Shown here piece after piece: positions 39,617 to 46,514 of a stretch of 46,643 bases of DNA. The stretch spans positions 1-46,643 of the forward strand of contig NW_019773567.1 in NCBI RefSeq assembly GCF_001039355.2, given 5' to 3'. The DNA comes from Lingula anatina. Lineage: Eukaryota > Brachiopoda > Lingulata > Lingulida > Lingulidae. Position 1 is the first letter of the stretch. Each line of letters starts with the position of its first letter. The notes under the pieces were generated by a model. It did no database searches, was not told the origin of the DNA, and saw only the letters and a program-made list of their open reading frames with translations. The position numbers were made by a program, and so were the translations under genes.

Positions 39617-41686
39617 AATAATAATAACAACTATCAGTTGTAAGTGATAGAAATTCTGAAAATCTGTTCTTTTAGACTTTTACAGGTATTCTACAGTCAA
39701 TAGTGAAATTTATCTTATTACTTAAAATATTAACAGGACAGTTTGTTTTCTAGTTAAATATTTCTTTATTGGCACACAAAAACGCCATCCTCTAGGTCAG
39801 TGCTCAGTATTCAATACTTGGCAGCCATGGTGTTTCTTTTCCCTGTAAGTCTACCATTACGCCATAAACTCAGTCACTTCAACCCAGCCACTATGTGAGA
39901 AAATGAGATAATTAAGAAGTTTTAGGGTATGGGGTTTCCTATATCTGTCTGAGTCTGTAGGTCAACAAAGTGCATTACCTTTATTCAGTCACAAAAAAGT
40001 CATTACCCTGAAAGTCAATAACATACAATTATGGATTCATAAAAAAACATCTACCTTCAAAGAAAAAAATGCTTTATAACATCCATGTATTTAACCTGGT
40101 GCTGTAGTGACATATGGCTTCTTTTGAAGTTTCTGAGTGGCATTCAAATCTCAATTATAGACAGACTCATCAAGTGTTCCAGTTTTAGAGCCAACCTTCA
40201 ATGTTAAGTTATCACAATTTCACTAGTGCTCTAAATTCAAATCGATTTGAAGTAATCAAATCAAACTGATCAAACACTGCATTGCAAGGGGGACAAACAC
40301 TGAGAGGAGTAGAAATAAAGAAAAGTACTGCTCATGAGTTTACTTATCATTCTGTACACAATTTCAAAGCCCAGACTCTGGTCAGAGGACATGAAAGGCT
40401 TGTTGTGTATCAGACTCTGTCAGACTGGCTGAACCTGTTCAAATATACATCACTTTAAAGTGTCAGATCAATGACATCTGTGACCACTGAACCTGATCAG
40501 CTTTATGGAGATATAGGGTGATGGACAATCAAAAATATAACTTAAAGACATTACGGTGACAAGGTAAATACTGGTATTATACAGTTACATAAATTCAATT
40601 AACATCTTTAAATACCTGTTACAGGGAAGTACTAGACTAGTAACAGAAAATCCACTTCTTTTGATCAAATTATGAAAATCTGTATCTGACCTCAAATTTC
40701 CATATTACAGTAAACTGAATTGTTCTTTGTTATAGAACACTTGAAGAAAACTTTATCAAAATTGTGCAAATATTCAAATGGGCAAACAAACCAACATGGT
40801 GCTAATACATGCATTAATCGTAATCTGATGGTACCATCTAAAGTGGGCCTTCCACAATAAAAAAAGGACAAATTAACTGTATCAAATCAAGTAGCTAAGC
40901 CAGAGGAGGGGGGGGGGGGGCACAAACATGTAGCAAGTTGGAATAAGGTGCTTCAATCATCCCACTGACAATATATATATCCTACTTTTGCTAGAATACA
41001 AATACAAACTTTTATTAAATTAATTTAGTTAGTACTTCATTATGTATTAGTCTGGCAAAATGCCCATGCTTGAAAACAAAGAATCCTATTTGAGGCTGAC
41101 ACAACTGAGGGTTTAATAAGCATTTGACTGATTCCACAATACAAATAATAATACCAGCGGTTGCTCATATTGTTCAAATGTAATTACAATCACATTTATT
41201 GGCAATTTAGGCATAAACTTATTTTCCCAAGTTAGAGAACAAGAAAACATTGATTTTCTTTTCGAGTGGGCTTTTAACTCATATTGAATTCCACAAACGA
41301 AATCGATTAAGGAAACACACGCACTTCAATGAGTTTCAAAACGATACCTACATTTGTGTGTTCTCTGACTCTGTGCTCGAGCTGCTACTGTCCGAATCTT
41401 GCTCCCTCATCGCTCGCCTGTTTTCTTCCTCTTCTTCCGAGTCTGTAGAACTATCGTCATCGTCATCAAACATGTGTCTTTCTTTGGAGCGAGCCCGCAC
41501 GTTCCGAGGTCTGAGAATCATTTCGATTTCTTGCTCCGAGTCGCCACCGCTGCCTGCACTGCCGGTGGACTCACTGGCTTCGACGCGATCTCCAGGACCT
41601 CGCTCATCCGCTAAAAATGAATTCGAAGTAGTCTCACCGTCCGACGAACCGTATCCATCTTGTAAATTATAAGTGGTGTCATCCAT
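9387..41686 (-). CDS. OTOP: Otopetrin proton channel, complete, 9 coding exons
   Basis: Exons in coding order: 41686-41352, 37694-37486 (or its copy 35672-35464), 30058-29896, 21610-21496, 12757-12544, 12186-12026, 11668-11455, 10848-10687, 10207-9387. All junctions are GT-AG and phases match, giving 797 residues. Otopetrins are proton-selective channels of the plasma membrane or vesicles, used in acid sensing and in otolith or shell-type mineral homeostasis. Residues 1-235 are polar and poorly conserved. Helix 1 (NILSGLYSIFVIILG) begins near residue 240. Twelve hydrophobic segments follow, including family blocks RFGLMHMFATNICVWL (helix 5), an NxS/NxT-bearing loop before helix 6, and the C-terminal ISHISTPLNIFFRFHAAVCL with LANIWRNAYK. 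Vertebrate members are about 560-610 residues, so the extra length is the N-terminal extension. The gene is mostly intron (about 30 kb). Confidence 0.96.
10687..10848 (-). CDS. OTOP: Otopetrin coding exon 8, with NAGNAG acceptor
   Basis: It encodes the loop between helices 5 and 6 and the start of helix 6 (AVQYSLIGS). Two potential N-glycosylation sites, NIS and NMT, are close together. The acceptor reads CAGCAG, so splicing could use 10848 or 10845 as first base; both keep frame and differ by one alanine. Confidence 0.92.
11211..11379. mobile_element. 169-bp non-autonomous DNA transposon, copy 2
   Basis: It lies in the otopetrin intron between exons 7 and 8. It starts CAGGGGTGGAT and ends GGATCCGCCCCTG. 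Flanks GCTTG (11206-11210) and GCCTG (11380-11384) are a 5-bp target duplication with one change. The interior matches the reverse complement of 3037-3203, including the GGAAGACGGTCA motif. Confidence 0.85.
11455..11668 (-). CDS. OTOP: Otopetrin coding exon 7 (helix 5)
   Basis: 214 bases starting in phase 0 after TTTCAG and ending G|GTAAAG. It encodes the conserved RFGLMHMFATNICVWL helix, followed by a charged amphipathic stretch (LMKETLRELQHK). Confidence 0.93.
12026..12186 (-). CDS. OTOP: Otopetrin coding exon 6 (helices 3-4)
   Basis: 161 bases completing helix 3 (GFGIGNMLLDGLRFGE) and all of helix 4 (VRPMVHLVFTFVQLYFIFL). It ends AAG|GTAGG in phase 0. Confidence 0.93.
12544..12757 (-). 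CDS. OTOP: Otopetrin coding exon 5 (helix 2 and cytosolic loop)
   Basis: 214 bases. It encodes FYIYLYGVSIIFLIYVY (helix 2), a polar Lys/Ser loop of about 35 residues and the start of helix 3 (GSFYLRLGAV). Acceptor TTTCTAG, donor G|GTAAGG. Confidence 0.94.
13061..13116. repeat. 28-bp tandem duplication
   Basis: CTATTTTTTCCCTTTCACTT with its A-rich tail is repeated at once (13061-13088 and 13089-13116) with one change at the end. Intronic. Confidence 0.85.
13721..13773. repeat. (AAT)n microsatellite
   Basis: About 17 AAT units with one interruption, in the otopetrin intron between exons 4 and 5. Confidence 0.95.
14803..14816 (+). promoter_or_regulatory. CTCF-like motif
   Basis: ACAGCAGATGGCAG matches 13 of 14 positions of the general CTCF core (CCASYAGRKGGCAG). 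Motif match only. Confidence 0.3.
17886..18139. mobile_element. 254-bp TAA-flanked small DNA transposon, copy 1
   Basis: Terminal inverted repeats GGGGCCATTCAG / CTGAATGGCCCC are flanked on both sides by TAA (17883-17885 and 18140-18142). A 3-bp TAA duplication and G-rich termini suit PIF/Harbinger-type elements. Subterminal CTGAATGCAA motifs occur in both orientations. The interior is related to 26506-26755. Confidence 0.8.
18303..18667. repeat. Five-copy minisatellite, 73-76 bp unit
   Basis: Five head-to-tail copies each begin GGATATTATACTAGGTGCCT and end CTCATATTTGTATG, with few substitutions and small indels. Copies 3-5 share ATCATTTTAAA where copies 1-2 have TTGCTTTAAA, so the array grew stepwise. 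Confidence 0.95.
21014..21030 (-). promoter_or_regulatory. CTCF-like motif
   Basis: On the minus strand the sequence reads CTGCCACCAGGTGGTGC. This matches the core CCACCAGGTGGC at 11 of 12 positions and has a suitable downstream GC. Motif match only. Confidence 0.35.
21398..21435. repeat. Poly-C tract followed by (CA)n
   Basis: A run of about 14 C is followed by about 10 CA units, 60 bases from otopetrin exon 4 on its donor side. Confidence 0.9.
21496..21610 (-). CDS. OTOP: Otopetrin coding exon 4 (helix 1)
   Basis: 115 bases isolated between introns of about 8.7 and 8.3 kb. It encodes SSLFNILSGLYSIFVIILG and the following PIAEIFAQP, the typical first helix. Acceptor CTTTCAG, donor GAG|GTAAG; the first base completes an Arg codon begun in the exon at 29896. 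Confidence 0.93.
22671..22791. mobile_element. Possible 121-bp inverted-repeat element
   Basis: It begins GGGCTTCATGAA and ends TTCATGAAGCCC, a perfect 12-bp inverted repeat. No convincing target duplication flanks it (TCT versus TAT). Single ends of the same type occur near 14161-14173 and 15487-15498. Confidence 0.45.
23022..23038 (+). promoter_or_regulatory. CTCF-like motif
   Basis: CCACAACAGGGGGCAGC resembles the CTCF core (AGGGGGCAG with upstream CCA). Motif match only. Confidence 0.3.
25589..25614. repeat. Poly-T tract
   Basis: An unbroken run of about 26 T in an otopetrin intron; possibly the tail of an old minus-strand retroposon, but no body was recognised. Confidence 0.9.
26506..26755. 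mobile_element. 250-bp TAA-flanked small DNA transposon, copy 2
   Basis: Terminal repeats GTGTGCATTCACA / TGTGAACACACCC are flanked by TAA on both sides (26503-26505 and 26756-26758). Subterminal TGAATGCAATCAGAT and GTGATTGCATTC are in inverted orientation. The central AGTAGAATACAGA segment corresponds to ATAGAATACAGA in 17886-18139, so the two belong to one family of almost equal length. Confidence 0.8.
28450..28633. mobile_element. 184-bp near-palindromic element
   Basis: The first 18 bases, AGCGCATTCAGAACAGTG, are exactly inverted at the end. After a short imperfect stretch a second arm segment, ATCCGTGGATCAAATAT, is also exactly inverted. Arms are about 45 bp and the centre is unrelated. 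It looks like a miniature inverted-repeat transposon; no clear target duplication was found. Confidence 0.75.
29825..29848. repeat. (CA)n microsatellite
   Basis: About 11 CA units, 47 bases past the donor of otopetrin exon 3. Confidence 0.9.
29896..30058 (-). CDS. OTOP: Otopetrin coding exon 3 (pre-helix cytosolic segment)
   Basis: 163 bases, acceptor ACCCCCAG, donor TTCAG|GTAAG. The phase-correct frame reads IGNGSPETQ through to ALRNMQEAFR. It is hydrophilic and leads directly into helix 1. The other frame, which opens with an ATG, has no family features. The exon is 44 bases from the N gap. Confidence 0.88.
30102..30331. other. Assembly gap (230 N)
   Basis: An unbroken run of N inside the otopetrin intron, 44 bases upstream of exon 3 in coding direction. 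Neither flank shows an interrupted exon. Confidence 1.
31694..31729. repeat. (AAAC)n microsatellite
   Basis: About nine tandem AAAC units. Confidence 0.95.
33048..33061 (+). promoter_or_regulatory. CTCF-like motif
   Basis: ACCACCAGGTGGAC matches the CTCF core CCACCAGGTGGC at 11 of 12 positions. Motif match only. Confidence 0.35.
34018..35983. repeat. Tandem duplication, copy A (about 1.97 kb)
   Basis: It is collinear with 35985-38004 from AATGAAAAAGAT onward to the closing CTACTAGTACATATATAT. It includes a long poly-T tract (about 34220-34251), otopetrin exon 2 copy A and its flanking intron. Differences are scattered substitutions and small indels, including one of about 16 bases just after GAGAGTTCA near 34107. 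Confidence 0.95.
35464..35672 (-). CDS. OTOP: Otopetrin coding exon 2, copy A (duplicate)
   Basis: It has the same length, splice signals and protein as copy B, with seven substitutions, all at synonymous positions. The exon starts in phase 2 and ends in phase 1, so using both copies in one transcript shifts the frame; only one can be used per mRNA. Whether copy A is a second real exon or the other allele placed in tandem is unresolved. Confidence 0.75.
35984..35984. other. Single N exactly at the duplication joint
   Basis: One ambiguous base sits between the TA repeat that ends copy A and the first base of copy B, which is what a contig join would leave. Confidence 0.9.
35985..38004. repeat. 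Tandem duplication, copy B (about 2.0 kb)
   Basis: Homologous to 34018-35983, with poly-T at about 36211-36239 and exon 2 copy B at 37486-37694. After the closing TA repeat the sequence becomes unique (ATTACATTTCACACC). Confidence 0.95.
37486..37694 (-). CDS. OTOP: Otopetrin coding exon 2, copy B
   Basis: 209 bases. The acceptor TTTCAG is followed by one base that completes an Ile codon begun in exon 1, and the exon ends TCAG|GTAAAA in phase 1. The 69 residues (WVPARNSTTL to CGNGDSG) are Ser/Thr-rich and have no recognisable domain. Copy B is nearer exon 1. It encodes exactly the same protein as copy A despite seven base differences. Confidence 0.85.
38005..41351 (-). other. Otopetrin first intron
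   Basis: AT-rich sequence with an 80-bp TA repeat at 39532-39611 and a G run at about 40908-40920. No coding exon was supported. Confidence 0.6.
39532..39611. repeat. (TA)n microsatellite, about 40 units
   Basis: A perfect TA alternation of about 80 bp preceded by a run of A. A fully self-complementary tract, so its length may be unreliable in the assembly. Confidence 0.95.
41352..41686 (-). CDS. OTOP: Otopetrin coding exon 1 (acidic N-terminus)
   Basis: The ATG at 41686-41684 opens 111 codons before a phase-2 donor (CAAAT|GTAGGT). The segment is strongly acidic and low-complexity: a run of five Asp, a Glu-rich block and a run of Ser near the end. It is expected to be cytosolic and disordered. 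Assignment to otopetrin rests on matching phase with exon 2 and absence of another gene between; no family similarity is expected here. The start could differ if an upstream exon exists. Confidence 0.72.
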
Positions 41687-41950
41687 TTTAATTTAATGTG
41701 TCGTTATCTGAACTCTGGAGCTGGTGCATCAACGCGTAACGCCATCATCGTCAATGTTGTTTGTGTCATGTGGCCGACAACAAAAGAGACCGACAGGTGC
41801 GCTTCAAGACGCTCCGTGACCGCGACTTCTTTGTGCAAAGCAAACTGCAATGTGTTTCTTTGAAAGCACAACCGAACTACTGCGCACCTACAACATTTTT
41901 ATGCTAACCATCATACAATTATGGTGGGTTTATTTAGTGCTCCAGTAGTT
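41687..41950 (-). promoter_or_regulatory. Putative otopetrin promoter region
   Basis: The 260 bases upstream of the start codon are richer in CpG than the AT-rich introns. They include CAGGTGCGC, TGCGCA-type and GTGACCGCGAC strings. No TATA box at a defined distance is evident. The region is inferred from position and composition. Confidence 0.35.
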
Positions 41951-42184
41951 GAAAAACTTTAGAAAACGGGTTAATTTGTGTGTACTTATTGCTTTTCTTC
42001 TAATTTTAAAGCATGTTATATATATATAACCTGTATGTAATATTTACATGTACAGGGGTGTCGAATTTCATCGAAAAAGAAAGTAACACAAAGTCATAAT
42101 ATGCAGTAATGCATTAAAGGCAGTAGAATTACGTTTTTGTGATCTTTTTTTTTTTAAATTCAACCCTTAGTAACTTTTGCTAAT

Positions 42185-42185
42185 N
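42185..42185. other. Single N at the 5' edge of the retroelement
   Basis: One N separates unrelated AT-rich DNA from integrase coding sequence that starts in mid-domain. Confidence 0.9.
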
Positions 42186-42186
42186 A

Positions 42187-42777
42187 TACCAGATGGTGTT
42201 TGGAAAGCCAGGACGTACATTCTTACCGTCAGTTGCTAAGAAAAGCAAAGATCCTCAGGTGTTAGAAAAGATCAACAAAAGAAATAAATCTGTGAAGAAA
42301 TACCATGATAAGAGTGCGCGTGACCTGCCCAAGCTCAAAATAGGGCAAAATGTATACTTTGAACAAAAACAAAATCAACAATGGATTTTAGGAAAAGTAT
42401 TGGACACGTGTGATGAACATAGTTACCAGGTCAAAGCCCAGGATGGAGCTACCTATAGAAGGAATAGAATACACATTCGTCCAACGAAAATTGAACCCTA
42501 CATTCGTGACAAATCTCCAGCACGTATGACTAACAATGAATTTCCAACTAGTGGAAAACTACAGGACTGTCAGAATCCTATGTATACTCCAAGTGACAAT
42601 GTTACAAAACAGTGTGAGAATTACCACAGTACTGCGAATACTAATGAACTGACTGAAACAAAAACTGTGGAAACTGCAGATTCTATTAAAACTGGAAAAG
42701 AAATTTCACAAACAATAAGACCAAAACGTGAGTGCAGAAAGCCCAATTATCTTAAGGACTATGTAGTTTACAAGTGA
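42187..42777 (+). pseudogene. Retrotransposon integrase C-terminal fragment
   Basis: About 196 codons are open from the N to TGA. QMVFGKPGRTFLP resembles the end of a Gypsy integrase core. It is followed by a basic KYHDKSARDLPKL segment and a small beta-rich domain ending TYRRNRIHIRPTK, typical of the integrase C-terminal domain of Ty3/Gypsy elements in animals. A polar tail of about 90 residues follows. Reverse transcriptase, RNase H and the integrase catalytic core are missing. The intact frame suggests a young copy or an assembly truncation. Confidence 0.82.
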
Positions 42778-42938
42778 AATTGCTGTAAACATGATAAGAC
42801 ATTTTCTAAGGACTGTTTACATGGACTGTAATTTGTTTCAGGAATCACTATGTAGTTTACAAGTGAAATTGCTATAAACACGATAAGACATTTTCTAAGG
42901 ACTGTTTACATGGACTGTAATTTGTTTCAGGAATCACT
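42761..42938 (+). repeat. 89-bp tandem duplication across the integrase stop codon
   Basis: ATGTAGTTTACAAGTGAAAT starts at 42761 and again at 42850, and the copies stay nearly identical for 89 bases. The first copy holds the last codons and stop; the second lies in the untranslated part. Confidence 0.9.
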
Positions 42939-43297
42939 GGATTTCTTTGTTCTTGTATGCAAATTTGTGCATTGTTTTCATTGACATTATCAGAACAGTT
43001 GTGATTTTCTTGTTCACTTACATTCAAATGTTTGATATTTGAATCTTTAAAGGACAATGTTACTTAAAGTTTAATGTATGTTTACGTGTTCAACGACTGA
43101 AAAGGAACACTGGCAGATTGTTTGCAAAAAACTATTATATTCATAGACTTTTCTATTGTGGAATGGAGAACTGTTTATTCTGGAGTTGTATGAAATGCAA
43201 GGAAATGCATTGCCATACATGACTGTCAAAGACTGGTTACACTTACATTGACTTTGATCAGTATGGATCTAGATCTGAGCACCAGACAGATCATATT

Positions 43298-43303
43298 TTT
43301 ATT
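43298..43303 (-). promoter_or_regulatory. Candidate polyadenylation signal for the MFSD4B-like gene
   Basis: AATAAA on the minus strand about 195 bases after the stop codon, inside the retroelement's noncoding 3' part. Confidence 0.35.
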
Positions 43304-43383
43304 GGGAAACAGTATTTGTATTGTGAACTTGTTATATCTCCTCTTAGCTCACTTTGTCCTTTGTAGAGCATATTTTCTTTTAT

Positions 43384-43396
43384 AAAGAAGGGGGGA
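43384..43396 (+). other. Polypurine tract of the LTR element
   Basis: AAAGAAGGGGGGA lies directly before a TG dinucleotide that begins the presumed 3' LTR, the normal plus-strand priming site. Confidence 0.75.
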
Positions 43397-43535
43397 TGTT
43401 GATGATTGTGTTAGTTGAGACCGTGACCTCTGACATTGTGTTCCGTTCCCATGATGCATTGGTAGTAATGGTTAGGTGTTGAATAAAGTTCAGTGTTCAT
43501 TGAACATGTGAATATTGCGTTGTTCCACATACACA
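43397..43535 (+). repeat. Presumed 3' LTR (right end uncertain)
   Basis: It starts TGTTGATGATTG directly after the polypurine tract, contains AATAAA and ends within CACATACACA. At about 140 bp it is short. No 5' LTR is present for comparison, so its end is an estimate. Confidence 0.55.
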
Positions 43536-45429
43536 CAGTCTGGTCCATACAAAACTGGGACCGAGATCAACAACAAACACACCAGCGTAGGCCACACTGC
43601 ACACCAATAACACATACATCAGAGTGTGCGGCCCCGTGTACTCAAAGAAGTAGCCCGCTATCCACTGGACAGCGAACGCACCTGTCGCTGATCCGACGTA
43701 GATGACCGCCATTACCATTCCAGTGACTTCGACGTAGTGCCCACTCCAGGTAACGATGGACGCGAAGATGGGCCCCATGAAGGCACCGTACGCCGAGGCA
43801 CACACCCACAGCACCATGGGGTTGCTGGCAGCGAAGATAGATAAGACGACTATAGCAGCCAAATTGCCAATCAGTTCTCCGATGATGAGGTATGTAACTG
43901 GGATCCATTCCACGAAGAATATGGGTAATCCTCTCCCTATAGAGTACGAGCCCCAGTAGACAGAGTTCAGCAGGGTGGCATCCCCGACGCTGAACTGATT
44001 GGGCGTGTCACGAGAATAGCTGTACAAAAGTTTACTGGCTGTGTGATCACAACCGACAAGAAAGAAATAGAACAGGAAAATCAGAACCAAGACGGCCAAG
44101 CCGAAGGCTTTATCTCCCTGTGCGCAAGATCCAGGAGAAAATATATCAATAAAACTGATTTTCTCGCTTTGAGGTTTAGGACCGACGCACGAAGCATGGA
44201 ACTGGAACGCCAGTGCCACCAGTAGCATGGCGATGGAGACGCAGGCCACGATGATATAGGAATACTCGATCTTCGACAACTCGAATGCCGTCACCGTAGT
44301 GGTGATATTTGTTGAATTATTCCTATATGATGCCAACAATGTCTCATTTATATCTCCTGTAGTTGGAAGCAGCCCCTCCATGTTCGTGTCATTTTCAGCA
44401 TTCTGCATAATTGTTACATCAATGGATGGTGCAAGAAACTGGCGTGCGATTATCGGAGCGAAGAAGGCACCAACGCCATAGGAGAAATGCAAAGAGTGTA
44501 TTGGCGCTGATGCCTTTTCTCGCCATACTCGGATAAACATGGCATTTCCAACTGAAAAATTAAAAATTCATAAAGGTAGAAAATTGCGAATCATTTGTTA
44601 CGTAGTTTGTAATAAATTCTCTTTCCCCAAATACTTTTTGTAAACTAATCAGAACGACTCAGTCGCGTGAACAATTTATTTAAAATAATTAATTCAAATA
44701 TGAACTCTGTCCTGTTTGTAAAGTTTATGTCCAGGCCTCGTCACGTGACTTACTTATGGCGAGAGTTCCCTCTGCGAGACCCTGGAGTGCGAACATCGCC
44801 AGAAGGAGTTCCACACTGCTACTGTAGGGCGCTAGAAACGTTCCCACGGTTCCAACCAGCAAAGCCAACGCCGTGAGGAGATCCACGTAGCGTTTGAAGC
44901 GGTCACAGAGGTAGCCACCAAAAAACGCCCCAATGAAATAACCTATACTTCGTCCTATAAGAGCACGTGAAACTTCTTCATAGTTGGCGCTAACTCGATA
45001 CTTGAGGTCCTGCAGCGTGGGTCCCGATAGTTCCAAGAACATACCCTGATGAAAAACAAAGCAACGAGAATTCACCACTTGGACATAAATGCTTAATTAT
45101 TTATTTCGGTCGGCATTTCAAATGGCGAGATTTGTTTTACGTCATATTTGTTAAAATAGTGTTTATGAAAAATCCAGTAATTCAGTTTTTTACGCAATTA
45201 AAAACCTAAATTATACATATCTATAAAAATAAATGTTACAGAAGCACATCTCACGTAATAATAGCAGATGTTGGTTAAACCAGCTGTGGAATTTCAATTT
45301 CAGATAAGAACCTACCATACAGATCCAGGAGGAATCCATGTATACTGTTTTTGCAATCTTGTAGGGTAGTCCATGTTTTTCCTCAGTTTCCTTTTGTGGT
45401 CTAGTTTTGCTTTTCGTTGTGTTTGTCAT
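43497..45429 (-). CDS. MFSD4B: MFSD4B/NaGLT1-like sugar transporter, complete
   Basis: Three exons in coding order: 45429-45316, 45045-44754, 44551-43497. Phases match and the product is 486 residues. The family (sodium-dependent glucose transporter 1) is a 12-helix major facilitator proposed to carry glucose or other small solutes at the plasma membrane. Evidence: SGPTLQDL in the first helix region; a motif-A loop, GGYLCDRFKR, after helix 2; LQGLAEGTLAI followed across the junction by GNAMFIRVW; then the family block HSLHFSYGVGAFFAPIIA in helix 5. A long loop with several potential N-glycosylation sites (NNST, NIT) precedes helix 6. Helix 12 (LMYVLLVCSVAYAGVF) is followed by only about 25 residues, the last dozen probably encoded by the adjacent LTR. 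The start is the only in-frame ATG upstream of the first exon's basic N-tail. Human MFSD4B is a little longer. Confidence 0.92.
44740..44749. promoter_or_regulatory. Palindromic E-box GTCACGTGAC
   Basis: A 10-bp palindrome identical to the consensus CLEAR element bound by MiT/TFE factors. It lies just inside the intron at the donor of MFSD4B-like exon 2. Chance occurrence is possible. Confidence 0.25.
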
Positions 45430-46514
45430 CGTGGAATACTATAGTAAATGCTGTAAATAATACCACAGTGTATAAGGAACAGCCTAACTAGGGATTTAAC
45501 TTAAAGATCTCAATCGTCTTAATTGCATTTCTACTATTGTGTCATAAACTTCCTTCTTATACTCTGAAATTCCAATTTCTAGAAATGAGACAATTATTTC
45601 TGCTTTGTGATAAAAAAAAACCAAACGATGTTTCTAGGACACAGGAATTCGATAACAAATTAAGGTTGATACTTGTATGCAATACTTGCTCTTCAAAAAT
45701 AATGGCTTTATCCTTATGAATACTCCTTATTGCGTTCGTACGACCCAGTTATCGCCTGAATATTTTCACGTCCGTCTCCCCAAGAACTTGCAATTGATGC
45801 TCTTGTGGCGGCACTCGGCAGCCTGCAAAAGTCAAGAGTGCCCCACTTCTCCTTGGCCCTGTCTGTCCTATCAGCCTTTAAGTCTATCTGCCTTTCACTG
45901 CTATCACCAGTAGTTTATCCATATATTTCTAGCTAGATTTGCGTGAGTGAGGCCCTTTCATTACTAAAATATCTGTCGAATGACCCTTTCTTAGAACCAA
46001 TAGTCTCCAAACCTAGGGATCTGCAAGTAACAGCCTGGCGTTTTTGTTCCAGATCTTAGTCGCATTTAATTTTCTCCTTCCTGTCAGCAAGCTGGTATCA
46101 ATAAGTGACATGTGCTTTTCATGTAAGCGGATAGTCCAAAATAAACGTCAAGAACTCTTACTTTTAACTTATATGTTAACCGCATAAGCTTTTTAAAGAT
46201 GCTTTAGACAGATTTTCTAAATGGTGCACGCAGGTGCTCCTCGCTTCTTTTTAAATTCTGATATCACTGCCACCTTTTCCGCGACATATCTAGACGTTCT
46301 GGGGTTGTCAGGCTGACCTTTTGTGCTAACTGTCACAGGTCGTGAGATTAGGTCCGAAAATTGAATACTTTAATCCATATGTTTCCGACCCCTTAGATAA
46401 CATAGTATTACAACTTGGATTAAAATGAGAGGATGCCGTCTGTTGCTCGATATTTCAAGGCTACTTTATCTGCTGACCTTGTAAACCATGCAACTACACT
46501 GTATTAAGCATATT
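45430..46514. other. Upstream flank of the MFSD4B-like gene
   Basis: No further exon, RNA gene or clear repeat was recognised. Short open frames at 45537-45913 have no family features. The promoter is presumably here or in an unseen 5' non-coding exon, but no core element stands out. Confidence 0.5.

Larger units (their letters stand above)
42186..43535 (+). mobile_element. 3' end of a Ty3/Gypsy-type LTR retrotransposon
   Basis: In order: C-terminal part of the integrase (to 42777), about 600 bases of noncoding sequence, a polypurine tract AAAGAAGGGGGGA (43384-43396) and a TG-initiated LTR beginning at 43397. The LTR holds an AATAAA near 43481. Its end is not directly defined; a CA end at about 43530-43537 fits. 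The upstream gag-pol and 5' LTR are absent, cut at the N. Confidence 0.8.

Noticed and set aside
39446-39643. Open frame with alternating Tyr-Ile
   Set aside because: Product of the TA microsatellite.
42872-43057. 61-codon minus-strand frame next to the integrase fragment
   Set aside because: It overlaps the untranslated part and tandem repeat of the retroelement on the opposite strand; no features.
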